A DNA stretch of 64,000 bases. Source: JANYGA01 sp031420415 (GTDB taxonomy: Bacteria; Vulcanimicrobiota; Vulcanimicrobiia; Vulcanimicrobiales; Vulcanimicrobiaceae). The translations under genes were made by a program, and so were the position numbers. Within the stretch, counting starts at the first letter, position 1; every line of letters starts with the position of its first letter. This document shows positions 25,583 through 33,700 of this stretch, piece by piece. The stretch spans positions 1 through 64,000 of the forward strand of contig JANOMT010000009.1 in assembly GCA_031420415.1 (NCBI GenBank), in the 5' to 3' direction. The notes under the pieces were generated by a model, which had not been told where the DNA came from, made no database searches, and was given only the letters and a program-made list of their open reading frames with translations.

Positions 25583-26986
25583 CTACGGCCCGCCTCGGGA
25601 AAACCCGCGGACGACATCGCCAAGAAACGGCAATAGCTGCTCGCGATCGTTTCGCCCAGGCTCGTCGGTAACCCATTCTAGGGCCGCAGAAAGCGCTTGG
25701 CCGACCTCGGGCCCGCCCCGCGACCCCGACGGCAGACGACCCGCCGTGACGAGGGCTACGATCGCATCCGCTCCTCCAATTGCGAGATCGCGCACCTCGA
25801 ATGGCGGTCGCTCGGCGACGATAGCAAACACACGCGCTTCGAATCGCTCGTTCGCATCGTCGCGTTTGGGCAGACCACTTCCAACGATATCCGCCGCGCG
25901 AAGGGCGAATTGGCGTTCCAAGGCATCCACTCCGACACGACGCACGAAGCGCCGGAGCGCCTTGGCCTCGAGTGCCGGATCCGCCACGTACATATGATGC
26001 TTGACCAGCGCCGCGACATCGCGAACGACCTCACTCGGGAATCGCAAACGCTCCAAGAGGGTCGATGTCACATCGGCGCCGAGATTCTCGTGGCCGTAAA
26101 AGTGCGCGCCCGCCGCATCGACCGTTCGCGTCTGCGGCTTTGCGACATCGTGGAGAAGCGCCGAAAGCCGGAGCACGAGATCGCCCGGTGCCGTCGCATC
26201 GAGGGTGGCGAGATTGTGCCGGTACACGTCATAGGCATGGTACTGATTTTGCGGCACGTCCAGCCCCGCGGCGACTTCCGGCAAGACGATTGCGAGTAAA
26301 CCACCTTCACGCATCAGTTCGAAGCCATGCGATGGGACGACCGCCGCCTCGAGAAACTTCGCGAGTTCGTCTCGTACCCGCTCGGCCGAGACGCTCGCGA
26401 CCAAGGGCGCGGCCGCACGCATCTGCGCGAACGTCGCCTCCGTCACCGTGAACGCAAAGCGAGCGGCGAACTGACAAGCCCGCAACATCCGTAGCGGATC
26501 CTCGACGAAAGCTTCGGCCCGTAGCAAATCGACGCGACGCGCGCGGATATCCGCAACGCCACCGTAGGGGTCGACGAGCGTGCCGCCCGGCAACGCGCGC
26601 GCGAGCATATTCATCCGAAAGTCACGCCGTGCCAAATCGTCGACGAGGGGGACGTCCGCACCCCACTCCACGACGAAATCCCGATGCCCCACTCCCGTCG
26701 ATCGCTCGCGCCGCGGAAGCGCGACATCGACCGTCGTCTCCCCAATCGTCGCCTTCACGACCGCAAATGAGGCGCCGACGACGTCGGCGCGGCCGATCCC
26801 ACGCAGGCGCGCGACTAGATCGTCGAGCTCGATGCCGACGACCACGTAATCGAGGTCTTTCGCGGGATAGGCGACGCCGTCGATCTCGGCTCGAACCTCA
26901 TCGCGGACCCGGCCACCGACCGCATGAAGCGAGCCAGGCGGCAAAACGGACGCGAGCGCTGTGTCGAGGTCGCTCGGATCAACCAT
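25583..26986 (-). CDS. cca: CCA tRNA nucleotidyltransferase / poly(A) polymerase family
   Basis: Adds or repairs the 3' CCA end of tRNAs (class II). The N-terminal nucleotidyltransferase head has AVGGRVRDE, DLDYVVVG (metal-binding acidic pair), RRDFRMNMLARAL, DPYGGVADIRARRVD and EDPLRMLRACQFAARF. The C-terminal half has an HD-type domain (LLHDVAKPQ, KHHMYVADP). The ATG at 26986 gives 467 residues and overlaps the rsmG stop by 8 bp; the frame is open further upstream only as a shadow of rsmG. Whether it adds CCA, only C or only A cannot be told. Its position between rsmG and parA is unusual. Confidence 0.9.
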   Translation of the reverse strand: MVDPSDLDTALASVLPPGSLHAVGGRVRDEVRAEIDGVAYPAKDLDYVVVGIELDDLVARLRGIGRADVVGASFAVVKATIGETTVDVALPRRERSTGVGHRDFVVEWGADVPLVDDLARRDFRMNMLARALPGGTLVDPYGGVADIRARRVDLLRAEAFVEDPLRMLRACQFAARFAFTVTEATFAQMRAAAPLVASVSAERVRDELAKFLEAAVVPSHGFELMREGGLLAIVLPEVAAGLDVPQNQYHAYDVYRHNLATLDATAPGDLVLRLSALLHDVAKPQTRTVDAAGAHFYGHENLGADVTSTLLERLRFPSEVVRDVAALVKHHMYVADPALEAKALRRFVRRVGVDALERQFALRAADIVGSGLPKRDDANERFEARVFAIVAERPPFEVRDLAIGGADAIVALVTAGRLPSGSRGGPEVGQALSAALEWVTDEPGRNDREQLLPFLGDVVRGFSRGGP

Positions 26987-27713
26987 CGGGCATCGTCGAT
27001 GCAAGCGCACACAGGGGTCGTTTGGCCGGAATGCCCGCCCGGCGTGGAAAGCGCGGACCCGTTGCGAGGCGCTTCGCGACGACGAGGAGCCGACGGCCAT
27101 CATCATCGACGGCTTGCCGGGCCACCATCCCGCGTTCGTCGACGGCATATTCCCCCGCAATCTCCGCACCGAGGACCAGGGCGGCATCGTGCGCGGAGGC
27201 GCGTTCGAGCGCGGTGAAACGCCCGCGTTGCAAGAGCGCCCGACCACCGACCTCCAGGAGCGGCACCGTCAGTTCGAGCACGGTCGTCACACCCGCGACC
27301 GCCCGTGCCGTCGCCGTCGCGAATCGCTCGCGAAAGGCCGGATCGCGTCCGACATCTTCGGCTCGAGCGCAGACGACGTCCACGGTGAGTCCGAGGAGGG
27401 CCGCGACCTCACGTAAGAACGTGGCCTTTTTCGCGAGCGACTCCACGAGCGTGATCGGCTTGCGCGTCGCAATTGCAAGAACCAGGCCAGGGAACCCGCC
27501 GCCGCTTCCGATATCGACGTGCGTGTGGCCGACGAACGGGACGAGCCCGAGCGAATCGCGGACGTGTAGCATGACCGCTGCGGGATCCCGTGCCGAGGTG
27601 AGATTCGTTGCGGCATTACGCTCGAGCAAGAGCGCGACGAAACGTTCGAGTCCCACCCGGATCTCTGCGTCGTCCGTCGTCTCCGCGACGGCTCGCGCGA
27701 TCGCATCGGTCAT
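26979..27713 (-). CDS. rsmG: 16S rRNA G527 N7-methyltransferase
   Basis: SAM-dependent methyltransferase (GidB) acting on the 530 loop of 16S rRNA. SAM-binding motif HVDIGSGGGFPGLVLAIA, then LVESLAKKATFLREVA and the AED motif in ARAEDVGRD, and TARAVAGV. At 244 residues it is slightly longer than usual, with a 25-residue basic tail. It overlaps mnmG by 4 bp and sits in the classical mnmE-mnmG-rsmG-parA-parB series. Confidence 0.95.
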   Translation of the reverse strand: MTDAIARAVAETTDDAEIRVGLERFVALLLERNAATNLTSARDPAAVMLHVRDSLGLVPFVGHTHVDIGSGGGFPGLVLAIATRKPITLVESLAKKATFLREVAALLGLTVDVVCARAEDVGRDPAFRERFATATARAVAGVTTVLELTVPLLEVGGRALLQRGRFTALERASAHDAALVLGAEIAGEYAVDERGMVARQAVDDDGRRLLVVAKRLATGPRFPRRAGIPAKRPLCALASTMPDG

Positions 27714-29548
27714 ACCGCAGCCGCAACCGCTACCGACGCGCGCGCTCGCGCACGATGTAATGCGACGCTCAAGATCGCGACGTCTGCGGGCGAGATGCCG
27801 GAGATCCGCGCGGCAGCACCGAGCGAACGCGGTTTGAACCGGGCAAACTTTTCGCGCGCTTCGAGCGAGAGCGCCGAGACCTGGCCGAAGGCGAAATCCT
27901 CGGGGACCTCCGTGGATTCGTCGCGCGCGGCGCGGGCGATCGCGACTTCCTGGCGCTTAACATAGCCGGCTAGCTTGATTTCGATCGCGACGCGTTCGAG
28001 GATCTCCGAATCGACCGGAAGATCCGCCGCGACGTCCGCGGCCGTCACGCTCGGACGCCGGAGACGCTCCGCAACGCTTCCCGCAGCCGAGCGAATGGTA
28101 TCTGCGCGAGAGATCGCATCGACGAGCAACGCTCGACGCGCCTCGAACGCCTCGTGCACCTCGGGCGGCAAGAGCCCGATCGAAAAGCCCAATTCGCAGA
28201 GCCGCAGATCGGCGTTGTCGTGCCGCAAAACCACCCGATGTTCCGCTCTCGAGCTGAGCATGCGATACGGCTCATCGACACCACGCGTCACGAGGTCGTC
28301 GATGAGAACGCCGATGTAGGCCTCCCCGCGGCCGAGCACGATCGCCGCCTCTCCACGGGCCGCGCGCGCCGCGTTGATGCCGGCGATAAGGCCTTGCGCG
28401 GCGGCTTCTTCGTAGCCCGACGTGCCGTTGAGCTGGCCGCAAAAATAGAGGCCCGCGACGCGACGTGTCTCGAGCGACGCGCGCAATTCGGTCGGCGGCA
28501 CGTAATCGTATTCGACCGCGTACCCAGGGCGCAGGAGATCCGCGCGCGCGAAACCCGGCAACGTACGCACCATCGCGCGCTGCACGTCCTCGGGGAGCGA
28601 TGTCGAGAAGCCGCCGATGTAGAGCGAATTCGTCGTCCAGCCCTCGGGTTCGACGAAGACGAGGTGCGACGGATTGTGCGAAAACTTCATGACTTTATCT
28701 TCGATGGACGGACAATACCGTGGGCCGATCCCGGCGATGAGGTCGAGGCCGTAGAGCGGCGAGCGATGGAGGTTGTCGCGAACGAGCGCGTGCGTCTCGT
28801 TATTGGTCGAAACAACGTGACACGGAAGTTGCGGACCCGCGAAAGCCGGGGAATTCCGATACGAAAACATCAGCGGTATCGGACTCGGTTCTTGTACGCG
28901 CATCGCCTCGAAATCGACGCTCTGCGTCGCGACGCGCGGCGGCGTCCCGGTCTTGAGTCGACCCGTGGGAAATCCCAAACGCCGTAGCGCGTGCGAGAGT
29001 TCGAGCGCCGGCGCTTCGCCGACGCGGCCGGCGGCTTGCGAGAATTCACCACGGAAGATCTTGCCGCCGAGAAACGTGCCCGTCGCGAGCACCACGCGAT
29101 CCGCGTAGAATCGTCGCCCGTCGCTCGTCACGACACCGCGGACCGCCCCACTTTCCACGATGAGATCGTCGACGAGGCCGCACGCGATCGTTAAGTGCTG
29201 TAGCGATCGCAAGAGCGCGGTCGCCTCGAGAACGTACCGTTCCTTATCGGCTTGCGCGCGCAACGCGCGCACCGCGTAGCCCTTGGACTCGTTGAGGAAG
29301 CGCACGTGTAACGAGGAGCGATCGATGATGCGCGCCATCGCGCCGCCGAGCGCGTCGATCTCACGCACGAGTTGGCCCTTCGCGCTCCCGCCGATCGACG
29401 GATTGCATGCGAGCGTGCAGATGCGTTCGGGGTCGCCCGTAACGAGCAGCGTCGCGCGACCCATTGCGGCCGCAGCATGCGCGGCTTCGACGCCTGCGTG
29501 TCCGCCACCGACGACGATTACTTCGGCATCGCGGCGTGGCTCGTTCAT
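27710..29548 (-). CDS. mnmG: tRNA uridine-34 carboxymethylaminomethyl enzyme MnmG
   Basis: FAD/NADH-dependent partner of MnmE in 5-carboxymethylaminomethyl modification of wobble uridine. FAD-binding VIVVGGGHAGVEAAHAAAAMG, then CNPSIGGSAKGQLVREIDAL, GTFLGGKI, GRLKTGTPPR, and QLNGTSGYEEAAAQGLIAG. I chose the ATG at 29548 (612 residues), which gives the family N-terminus; an in-frame GTG at 29590, three bases after mnmE, would add 14 residues. Confidence 0.96.
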   Translation of the reverse strand: MNEPRRDAEVIVVGGGHAGVEAAHAAAAMGRATLLVTGDPERICTLACNPSIGGSAKGQLVREIDALGGAMARIIDRSSLHVRFLNESKGYAVRALRAQADKERYVLEATALLRSLQHLTIACGLVDDLIVESGAVRGVVTSDGRRFYADRVVLATGTFLGGKIFRGEFSQAAGRVGEAPALELSHALRRLGFPTGRLKTGTPPRVATQSVDFEAMRVQEPSPIPLMFSYRNSPAFAGPQLPCHVVSTNNETHALVRDNLHRSPLYGLDLIAGIGPRYCPSIEDKVMKFSHNPSHLVFVEPEGWTTNSLYIGGFSTSLPEDVQRAMVRTLPGFARADLLRPGYAVEYDYVPPTELRASLETRRVAGLYFCGQLNGTSGYEEAAAQGLIAGINAARAARGEAAIVLGRGEAYIGVLIDDLVTRGVDEPYRMLSSRAEHRVVLRHDNADLRLCELGFSIGLLPPEVHEAFEARRALLVDAISRADTIRSAAGSVAERLRRPSVTAADVAADLPVDSEILERVAIEIKLAGYVKRQEVAIARAARDESTEVPEDFAFGQVSALSLEAREKFARFKPRSLGAAARISGISPADVAILSVALHRARARASVAVAAAV

Positions 29549-29592
29549 CGTGGTCGATGGTAACACGCCGTCACGCTTTGCGTCGCGCACGT

Positions 29593-31032
29593 TTATTTAC
29601 CGATGCAGAAGCGGGCAAAGATCGCATCGAGCAGCGATTCGCTCGCCTCCCGTCCCGTAAGTTCGTGGAGCGACGCGCGTGCGGCCATCACGTCGCCCGC
29701 CACCAGGTCGATGGGCTCGCCCGCATCGAGCGTGTCGCGGACGCGTGCGAGCGCGCGGCGTGCCTCGAGGACGGCGTCGCCTTGACGCACCGTCCCGAGA
29801 TGCGGCTGCGCGAAATCGACGCGATCGGCGCCCGCCGCCGCGCGTAGCGCCTCGCGTACCCGCGCGACGCTTTCTGCGTCGTGGGCGCTGCCGCTGATGG
29901 CGCCCGCCTCCGCATGTTCGCGCGCGTCGAATCCGGCGCGCCCGAGATCGGCTTTGTTGAAGAAGACCACGCGCTCGCGACCACGTGTCGCATCGAGGAC
30001 GTCGCGTGCGGCCGTATCGAGCGGACGAGCGCCGTCGACGACCACGAGTGCGAGCGTCGCCTCGGCAAGCGCCGCACGCGTGCGCAAAATTCCCGCGGCT
30101 TCGAGCGCTTCGGTGGCATCGCGCAAACCCGCCGTATCGATCAATCGCGCACTCGCTCCGCCGCCGAGTGCGATCGATTCCTCGATCGTGTCGCGCGTCG
30201 TTCCGGCGATCGCCGAAACGAGCGCGCGCTCGACGCCGAGGAGCGCGTTGAGCAGCGACGATTTCCCCGCGTTCGGCGGACCGACGATCGCGACGGAGAG
30301 TCCCTCGCGCACGCGCCGTCCCGCCTCCCACGTTTCTCCGAGCGCAGCGAGATCCGCGTCGACAGCGGCGAGTCGCGCGGCGAGTTCGCTCCGCTCGGGG
30401 CTTAGCACGTCGTCGGGGAAGTCGATTGCGGCGCCCAGCTCTTCGACGATGGCATCGAGTGCCGCGCTCGCTGTGTCGATCTCGCGCGCGAGACCACCGG
30501 AGAGCCGCGCCGCTGCGCCCCGCGCCCGACTTCGATCTTCCGCGGCGATCAGCTCGCCGACGGCTTCGGCGGCAGTAAGATCGAGTTTCCCGACGAGGAA
30601 GGCGCGTCGTGTGAATTCACCGGGTTCGGCGAGTCTGGCTCCCGCCGCAAGCACCGCAAGCAAGACGTCCCGAGCGACGGTCGGCGACCCGTGGACGTGT
30701 AATTCGAGCACGTCCTCACCCGTGTAACTGGCGGGCGCGATGAAGAACAGCGCGAGACCGCGATCGATCGTGCATCCGTCGGCATCGACGATGCGTCCGA
30801 GGGTCGCGACACGGGGAGCGAGAGGCGCCCTCGCATGGAAAACGCGGTCGGCAATCGCGCGTGCGCCGGGCCCGCTCGCGCGAACGATCGCGACCGCGCC
30901 TCGCCCGGGCGGCGTCGCGATCGCAGCGATGGTTCGGGCGTCGGTCCCCGGCGCGAGCGTGGCGATCCTAGCCGGGGCGCGGAATGACGACGACGCGGCG
31001 CTCGGGTTCCGCCCCGCTCGACTCGGTCGCAA
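29593..31032 (-). CDS. mnmE: tRNA modification GTPase MnmE
   Basis: GTPase partner of MnmG. It has an N-terminal formyl-THF-binding domain (IAAIATPPGRGAVAIVRASG), a helical domain, an inserted G domain with GPPNAGKSSLLNALLG, DTAGLRD and NKAD, and the C-terminal CIGK motif. The start is unclear. TTG 31032 is the nearest canonical codon (479 residues, 65 bp inside khpB) and adds about 30 non-conserved residues. The usual 455-residue form would begin near 30966, directly after the khpB stop, where only non-canonical codons (e.g. ATC) exist. Confidence 0.95.
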   Translation of the reverse strand: MRPSRAGRNPSAASSSFRAPARIATLAPGTDARTIAAIATPPGRGAVAIVRASGPGARAIADRVFHARAPLAPRVATLGRIVDADGCTIDRGLALFFIAPASYTGEDVLELHVHGSPTVARDVLLAVLAAGARLAEPGEFTRRAFLVGKLDLTAAEAVGELIAAEDRSRARGAAARLSGGLAREIDTASAALDAIVEELGAAIDFPDDVLSPERSELAARLAAVDADLAALGETWEAGRRVREGLSVAIVGPPNAGKSSLLNALLGVERALVSAIAGTTRDTIEESIALGGGASARLIDTAGLRDATEALEAAGILRTRAALAEATLALVVVDGARPLDTAARDVLDATRGRERVVFFNKADLGRAGFDAREHAEAGAISGSAHDAESVARVREALRAAAGADRVDFAQPHLGTVRQGDAVLEARRALARVRDTLDAGEPIDLVAGDVMAARASLHELTGREASESLLDAIFARFCIGK

Positions 31033-31618
31033 CGAAGGGGTTGTCGGCGAGCGCGATGTGGATGATCTTGCGCTCGGAGGGCAGCATCGGCTCGAGCGAG
31101 ATCGATCGTTTCTCGCGGATCGCGCGTTCGAGCGTCTGGAGAGCGAGGGCTTTGAGGAGATCGGCGCGACGCGCACGATAGCCCTCGGCGTCGATCGTGA
31201 AGTAATGCCGGTCTTTCTTCACGCCCGCGTTGACGATGTTGTTGAAGATCAGGTTGAGTGCTTCGAGCGTGTGCCCGTGACGGCCGATGAGGTTTGCGAG
31301 ATCGGGACCGTCGACTTCGAGATAATCGCCTTCGGTGCGCGAGTAATATCGAACGCGAGCGTTCGTGACACCCATCTTTTCAAGGATGCTCTCCAAAAGT
31401 GCGCGCGCCGGCGCGACCGAAGCGGGCTCGGGACCCGTCACGCTAGGTGCGCGCGGCGGACGCGGGGGCGCGGCCTCGAAATCGCGACGCGGCGGACGAC
31501 GCTCGCCCTGCGGCGGAGCGACGGCTGCTGGGCCGCGGCGCGGTTCGCGACCAGCGCGACGACGCTGCCCGAAGCCGGGTGCTTCGCCGGAGTCGCCCGA
31601 CGGAGGCTCGTTATTCAT
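30968..31618 (-). CDS. khpB: RNA-binding protein KhpB/Jag (KH and R3H domains)
   Basis: Cytoplasmic RNA chaperone, in many bacteria partner of KhpA, encoded beside yidC. Residues 1-65 are rich in Arg, Pro and Gly and probably disordered; they replace the usual Jag-N domain. A type II KH domain follows with LIGRHGHTLEALNLIFNN, then an R3H domain with the SERKIIHIALADNPFVATES motif. 216 residues. Start ATG 31618, with an AGGAAGG Shine-Dalgarno sequence upstream. Confidence 0.93.
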   Translation of the reverse strand: MNNEPPSGDSGEAPGFGQRRRAGREPRRGPAAVAPPQGERRPPRRDFEAAPPRPPRAPSVTGPEPASVAPARALLESILEKMGVTNARVRYYSRTEGDYLEVDGPDLANLIGRHGHTLEALNLIFNNIVNAGVKKDRHYFTIDAEGYRARRADLLKALALQTLERAIREKRSISLEPMLPSERKIIHIALADNPFVATESSGAEPERRVVVIPRPG

Positions 31619-31641
31619 TCAAAGACCTTCCTAAACCGGAT

Positions 31642-32559
31642 TTAGCGGCGCGAGCTACGGCGACGTCGCGCGGCGCGCGATCCGCCGCCGGGCGGCAACG
31701 CCGTCGAAGCACTGCCCGCAGCAACGGCGCTCGCCATCGCGTTACCGCCGCCGAGCACGGCCGGCCTCGTATCGAGTTCGGGGTGCGGCCCGGCGGCACT
31801 CGGATTGCGGTGATACTTCTTGATCAGATACAACTGCTGGCCCATCGTGAAGACGTTGAACGACAGCCAGTAAATGATGAGCGCGGAAGCCCAGCTGTAC
31901 GTGAAGCCGAGATAGCCGACCATGGCGGGTGAAATGAACGCCATGATTTTCTGCTGTTGGGCCTGTGCGGGATCGGTCGCCGGGCTCGTAAAGCGGACGC
32001 TGAAGTACATCGAAACGACGTAAAGCGCCAAAAGCACGTAGTCGGGCGCCGCGAGGCTGGTCGCAAGGAGATGGAATGCGCCGTGCGGCTCTTTCTCGGG
32101 TGCGAGGACGGCACCACGAATCACGGGCGTATTGGCCGCAAAGGTGCTGCCGATCCACAACCATGTCTGGCTCGCGAAGATACCCTTGTCGCTAATGACG
32201 GCCCAATAGAGGCTGATGAGAATCGGCATCTGCAAGACGATCGGTAAACAGCCCGCGAGCGGGTTGGCGCCGGTTTCCTTATAGAGCGCCATCGTCTCGG
32301 TGTTGAGCTTCTCTTTATCGTTCTTGTATTTGGCCTGAAGCGCTTTGATCTTCGGTGCGATCTGTTGCGTTTTGAGCATCGCTTTGAACTGCATCGTGTT
32401 GAGCGGCCAAAAGACGAGCTTCACGCCTGCGGCGAGCAAGATCAAGCTCCACCCGTAGTTGTGAACGACATGAAAGATCGAGCCGAGGACGGTGCGCAAA
32501 AGCGAGACGATCGGATCGATGGGGTTGAATGCGAGCAGCGCCGCGATCGGGAACTCCAC
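31642..32559 (-). CDS. yidC: Membrane protein insertase YidC
   Basis: Inserts and folds inner-membrane proteins with or without SecYEG. The core 60KD_IMP domain has about five hydrophobic segments. It includes GWSLILLAAGVKLVFWPLN with the catalytic-groove region, the cytoplasmic loop KLNTETMALYKETGANPLAG, LPIVLQMPILISLYWAV and YSWASALIIYWLSFNVFTMG. At 305 residues, without the large periplasmic domain of proteobacterial YidC, it is the Gram-positive/cyanobacterial form. The basic tail (RAARRRRSSRR) is typical for ribosome contact. Start GTG 32559. Confidence 0.95.
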   Translation of the reverse strand: MEFPIAALLAFNPIDPIVSLLRTVLGSIFHVVHNYGWSLILLAAGVKLVFWPLNTMQFKAMLKTQQIAPKIKALQAKYKNDKEKLNTETMALYKETGANPLAGCLPIVLQMPILISLYWAVISDKGIFASQTWLWIGSTFAANTPVIRGAVLAPEKEPHGAFHLLATSLAAPDYVLLALYVVSMYFSVRFTSPATDPAQAQQQKIMAFISPAMVGYLGFTYSWASALIIYWLSFNVFTMGQQLYLIKKYHRNPSAAGPHPELDTRPAVLGGGNAMASAVAAGSASTALPPGGGSRAARRRRSSRR

Positions 32560-32582
32560 AGGGGTGCCTTTCGGGGGTGATC

Positions 32583-32798
32583 CTACGGGACGAAGTCAAC
32601 GCCGCCGGGGTTCCAGGGATTGCAACGCGCGATGCGCCGGATAGCGAGCCATACGCCGCGGAACGCTCCATGTTTCAACACAGCGTCCTTCGCGTACTGC
32701 GAACACGAGGGATAAAACCGACACGTCGGCCCGAGAAAGGGCGAGAGGAGCCGTTGATAGGCCACGATCGCGAAGATAACGAGCCGACGAGCGATCAC
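32583..32798 (-). CDS. yidD: Membrane protein insertion efficiency factor YidD
   Basis: Small protein between rnpA and yidC in most bacteria. The GTG at 32798 gives 71 residues: a hydrophobic or amphipathic start (ARRLVIFAIVAYQRLLSPFL), the conserved GPTCRFYPSCSQYAKDA with its cysteines, and ending RCNPWNPGGVDFVP. It overlaps the rnpA stop as GTGA. A longer frame upstream is a shadow of rnpA. Confidence 0.93.
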   Translation of the reverse strand: MIARRLVIFAIVAYQRLLSPFLGPTCRFYPSCSQYAKDAVLKHGAFRGVWLAIRRIARCNPWNPGGVDFVP

Positions 32799-33316
32799 GG
32801 AACCGGCGTCAAGCGCCGTACCACCAATTCGACGTCGGCTGCGAGCCGATCGTAACCGACCGTCGCGGCCAACGGCTTCGCGACGAAGAGAACGCGTATC
32901 GATTCCGGGGGAGCCGCAAGCGCCTCGAGCACCCCACGGACGCGACGCCGGACAAGGTTCCGAACCGTGGCGCCTCCGACGCTTTTGGAGACCGAGACGC
33001 AAATCTGTGAGGGACCCGAGCTCCTAGGGAGCGCGTAGCCCACGAGCGTCGGTGTTCCCGCCGAGCGACCGCGTTTGCGAACGAATGCGATCTCACCGGA
33101 GCGCCGGAGCGAGGTAAACCAGCGCCCCGACTCCGCTCGAACTAGACGGTCAGCCGTTTCCGGCCCTTTTTGCGGCGTGCGGCAAGGACGCGACGACCGT
33201 TCTTCGTGCTCATGCGCTCCATGAAACCATGGACGCGCTTGCGACGGCGGTTGTGGGGTTGGAAAGTGCGTTTCACGTTCTACTCTGCTCTCGAATTGGA
33301 CGCGGTGGAAGACCAC
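32795..33316 (-). CDS. rnpA: Ribonuclease P protein component, overlapping all of rpmH
   Basis: Protein subunit of RNase P, which trims tRNA 5' ends. The conserved part starts at about residue 65: FTSLRRSGEIAFVRKRG, then SVSKSVGGATVRNLVRRRVR, the RNR-type motif. No ATG, GTG or TTG exists in frame between that region and the GTG at 33316, which has GAGG 10 bases upstream. From there the product is 173 residues and the frame contains the whole rpmH gene in another frame. Its N-terminal 60 residues are non-conserved and rich in Arg, Pro and His. Thermus rnpA is known to overlap rpmH completely in this way; a rare start codon near 33130 is the alternative. Confidence 0.85.
   Translation of the reverse strand: MVFHRVQFESRVERETHFPTPQPPSQARPWFHGAHEHEERSSRPCRTPQKGPETADRLVRAESGRWFTSLRRSGEIAFVRKRGRSAGTPTLVGYALPRSSGPSQICVSVSKSVGGATVRNLVRRRVRGVLEALAAPPESIRVLFVAKPLAATVGYDRLAADVELVVRRLTPVP
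33142..33276 (-). CDS. rpmH: Ribosomal protein bL34
   Basis: A 44-residue, very basic large-subunit protein, complete and canonical: starts VKRTFQPHNRRRKRVHGF (GTG start at 33276), continues MSTKNGRRVLAARRKKGR and ends KRLTV before TAG. It is first of the rpmH-rnpA-yidD-yidC series that flanks oriC in most bacteria. It lies wholly inside the long rnpA frame. Confidence 0.96.
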   Translation of the reverse strand: MKRTFQPHNRRRKRVHGFMERMSTKNGRRVLAARRKKGRKRLTV

Positions 33317-33700
33317 CAGCTCTAGACCTCCGAGTATACCTACGCACGGGGCTTTCCGTCAACCGCCCTCGGAGTTCGTTCTGCGAACCCTTCTCACGTT
33401 CTCCACACCTGTGAATGCTTCTGTGGAGTACCGGTCCCCGCGTGGGGCGCAAACCCCCGTACAATCGCCGTTTTCCCACATGAAAGTGGTTGTGGACTCC
33501 AGCGTTCGGTTCACCGAAAAACGCCCATTTTCCCGACATTCGTCGCACGTTTTGCCGTTGTGGATAAGTGCATAAGTCCGTGGAAAGTTTCCAGAGGATT
33601 CGCGGTACCGCGCTCCAACTCACGGACCTCATTCTCGCGGGCGGCCACGGATGTCCATGGATGTTTTGGTTCCTCCGAGAACCCTTGCTAAGGCGGTCAA
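33317..33700. other. oriC: oriC candidate between rpmH and dnaA
   Basis: The largest non-coding stretch of the window, between the divergent rpmH and dnaA genes. It holds one perfect DnaA box (33559-33567). Related sequences are TTCTCCACA (33399-33407), TTTCCCACA (33472-33480) and TGTGGAGTA (33422-33430), one or two bases from consensus. Several TGTGGA half-sites recur (33491, 33580 region). The promoters of dnaA and rpmH must also lie here. No strongly AT-rich unwinding element stands out. Gene strands diverge at this point, as expected for an origin. Confidence 0.65.
33559..33567 (-). promoter_or_regulatory. DnaA box, perfect
   Basis: TGTGGATAA, the reverse complement of the consensus TTATCCACA, 134 bases before the dnaA start. 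It may serve initiation and dnaA autoregulation. Confidence 0.85.

Noticed and set aside
33266..33276. Third parS-like half at the rpmH start (GTTTCACGTT)
   Set aside because: Only one half of the palindrome matches; it is explained by the codons for the start of L34.
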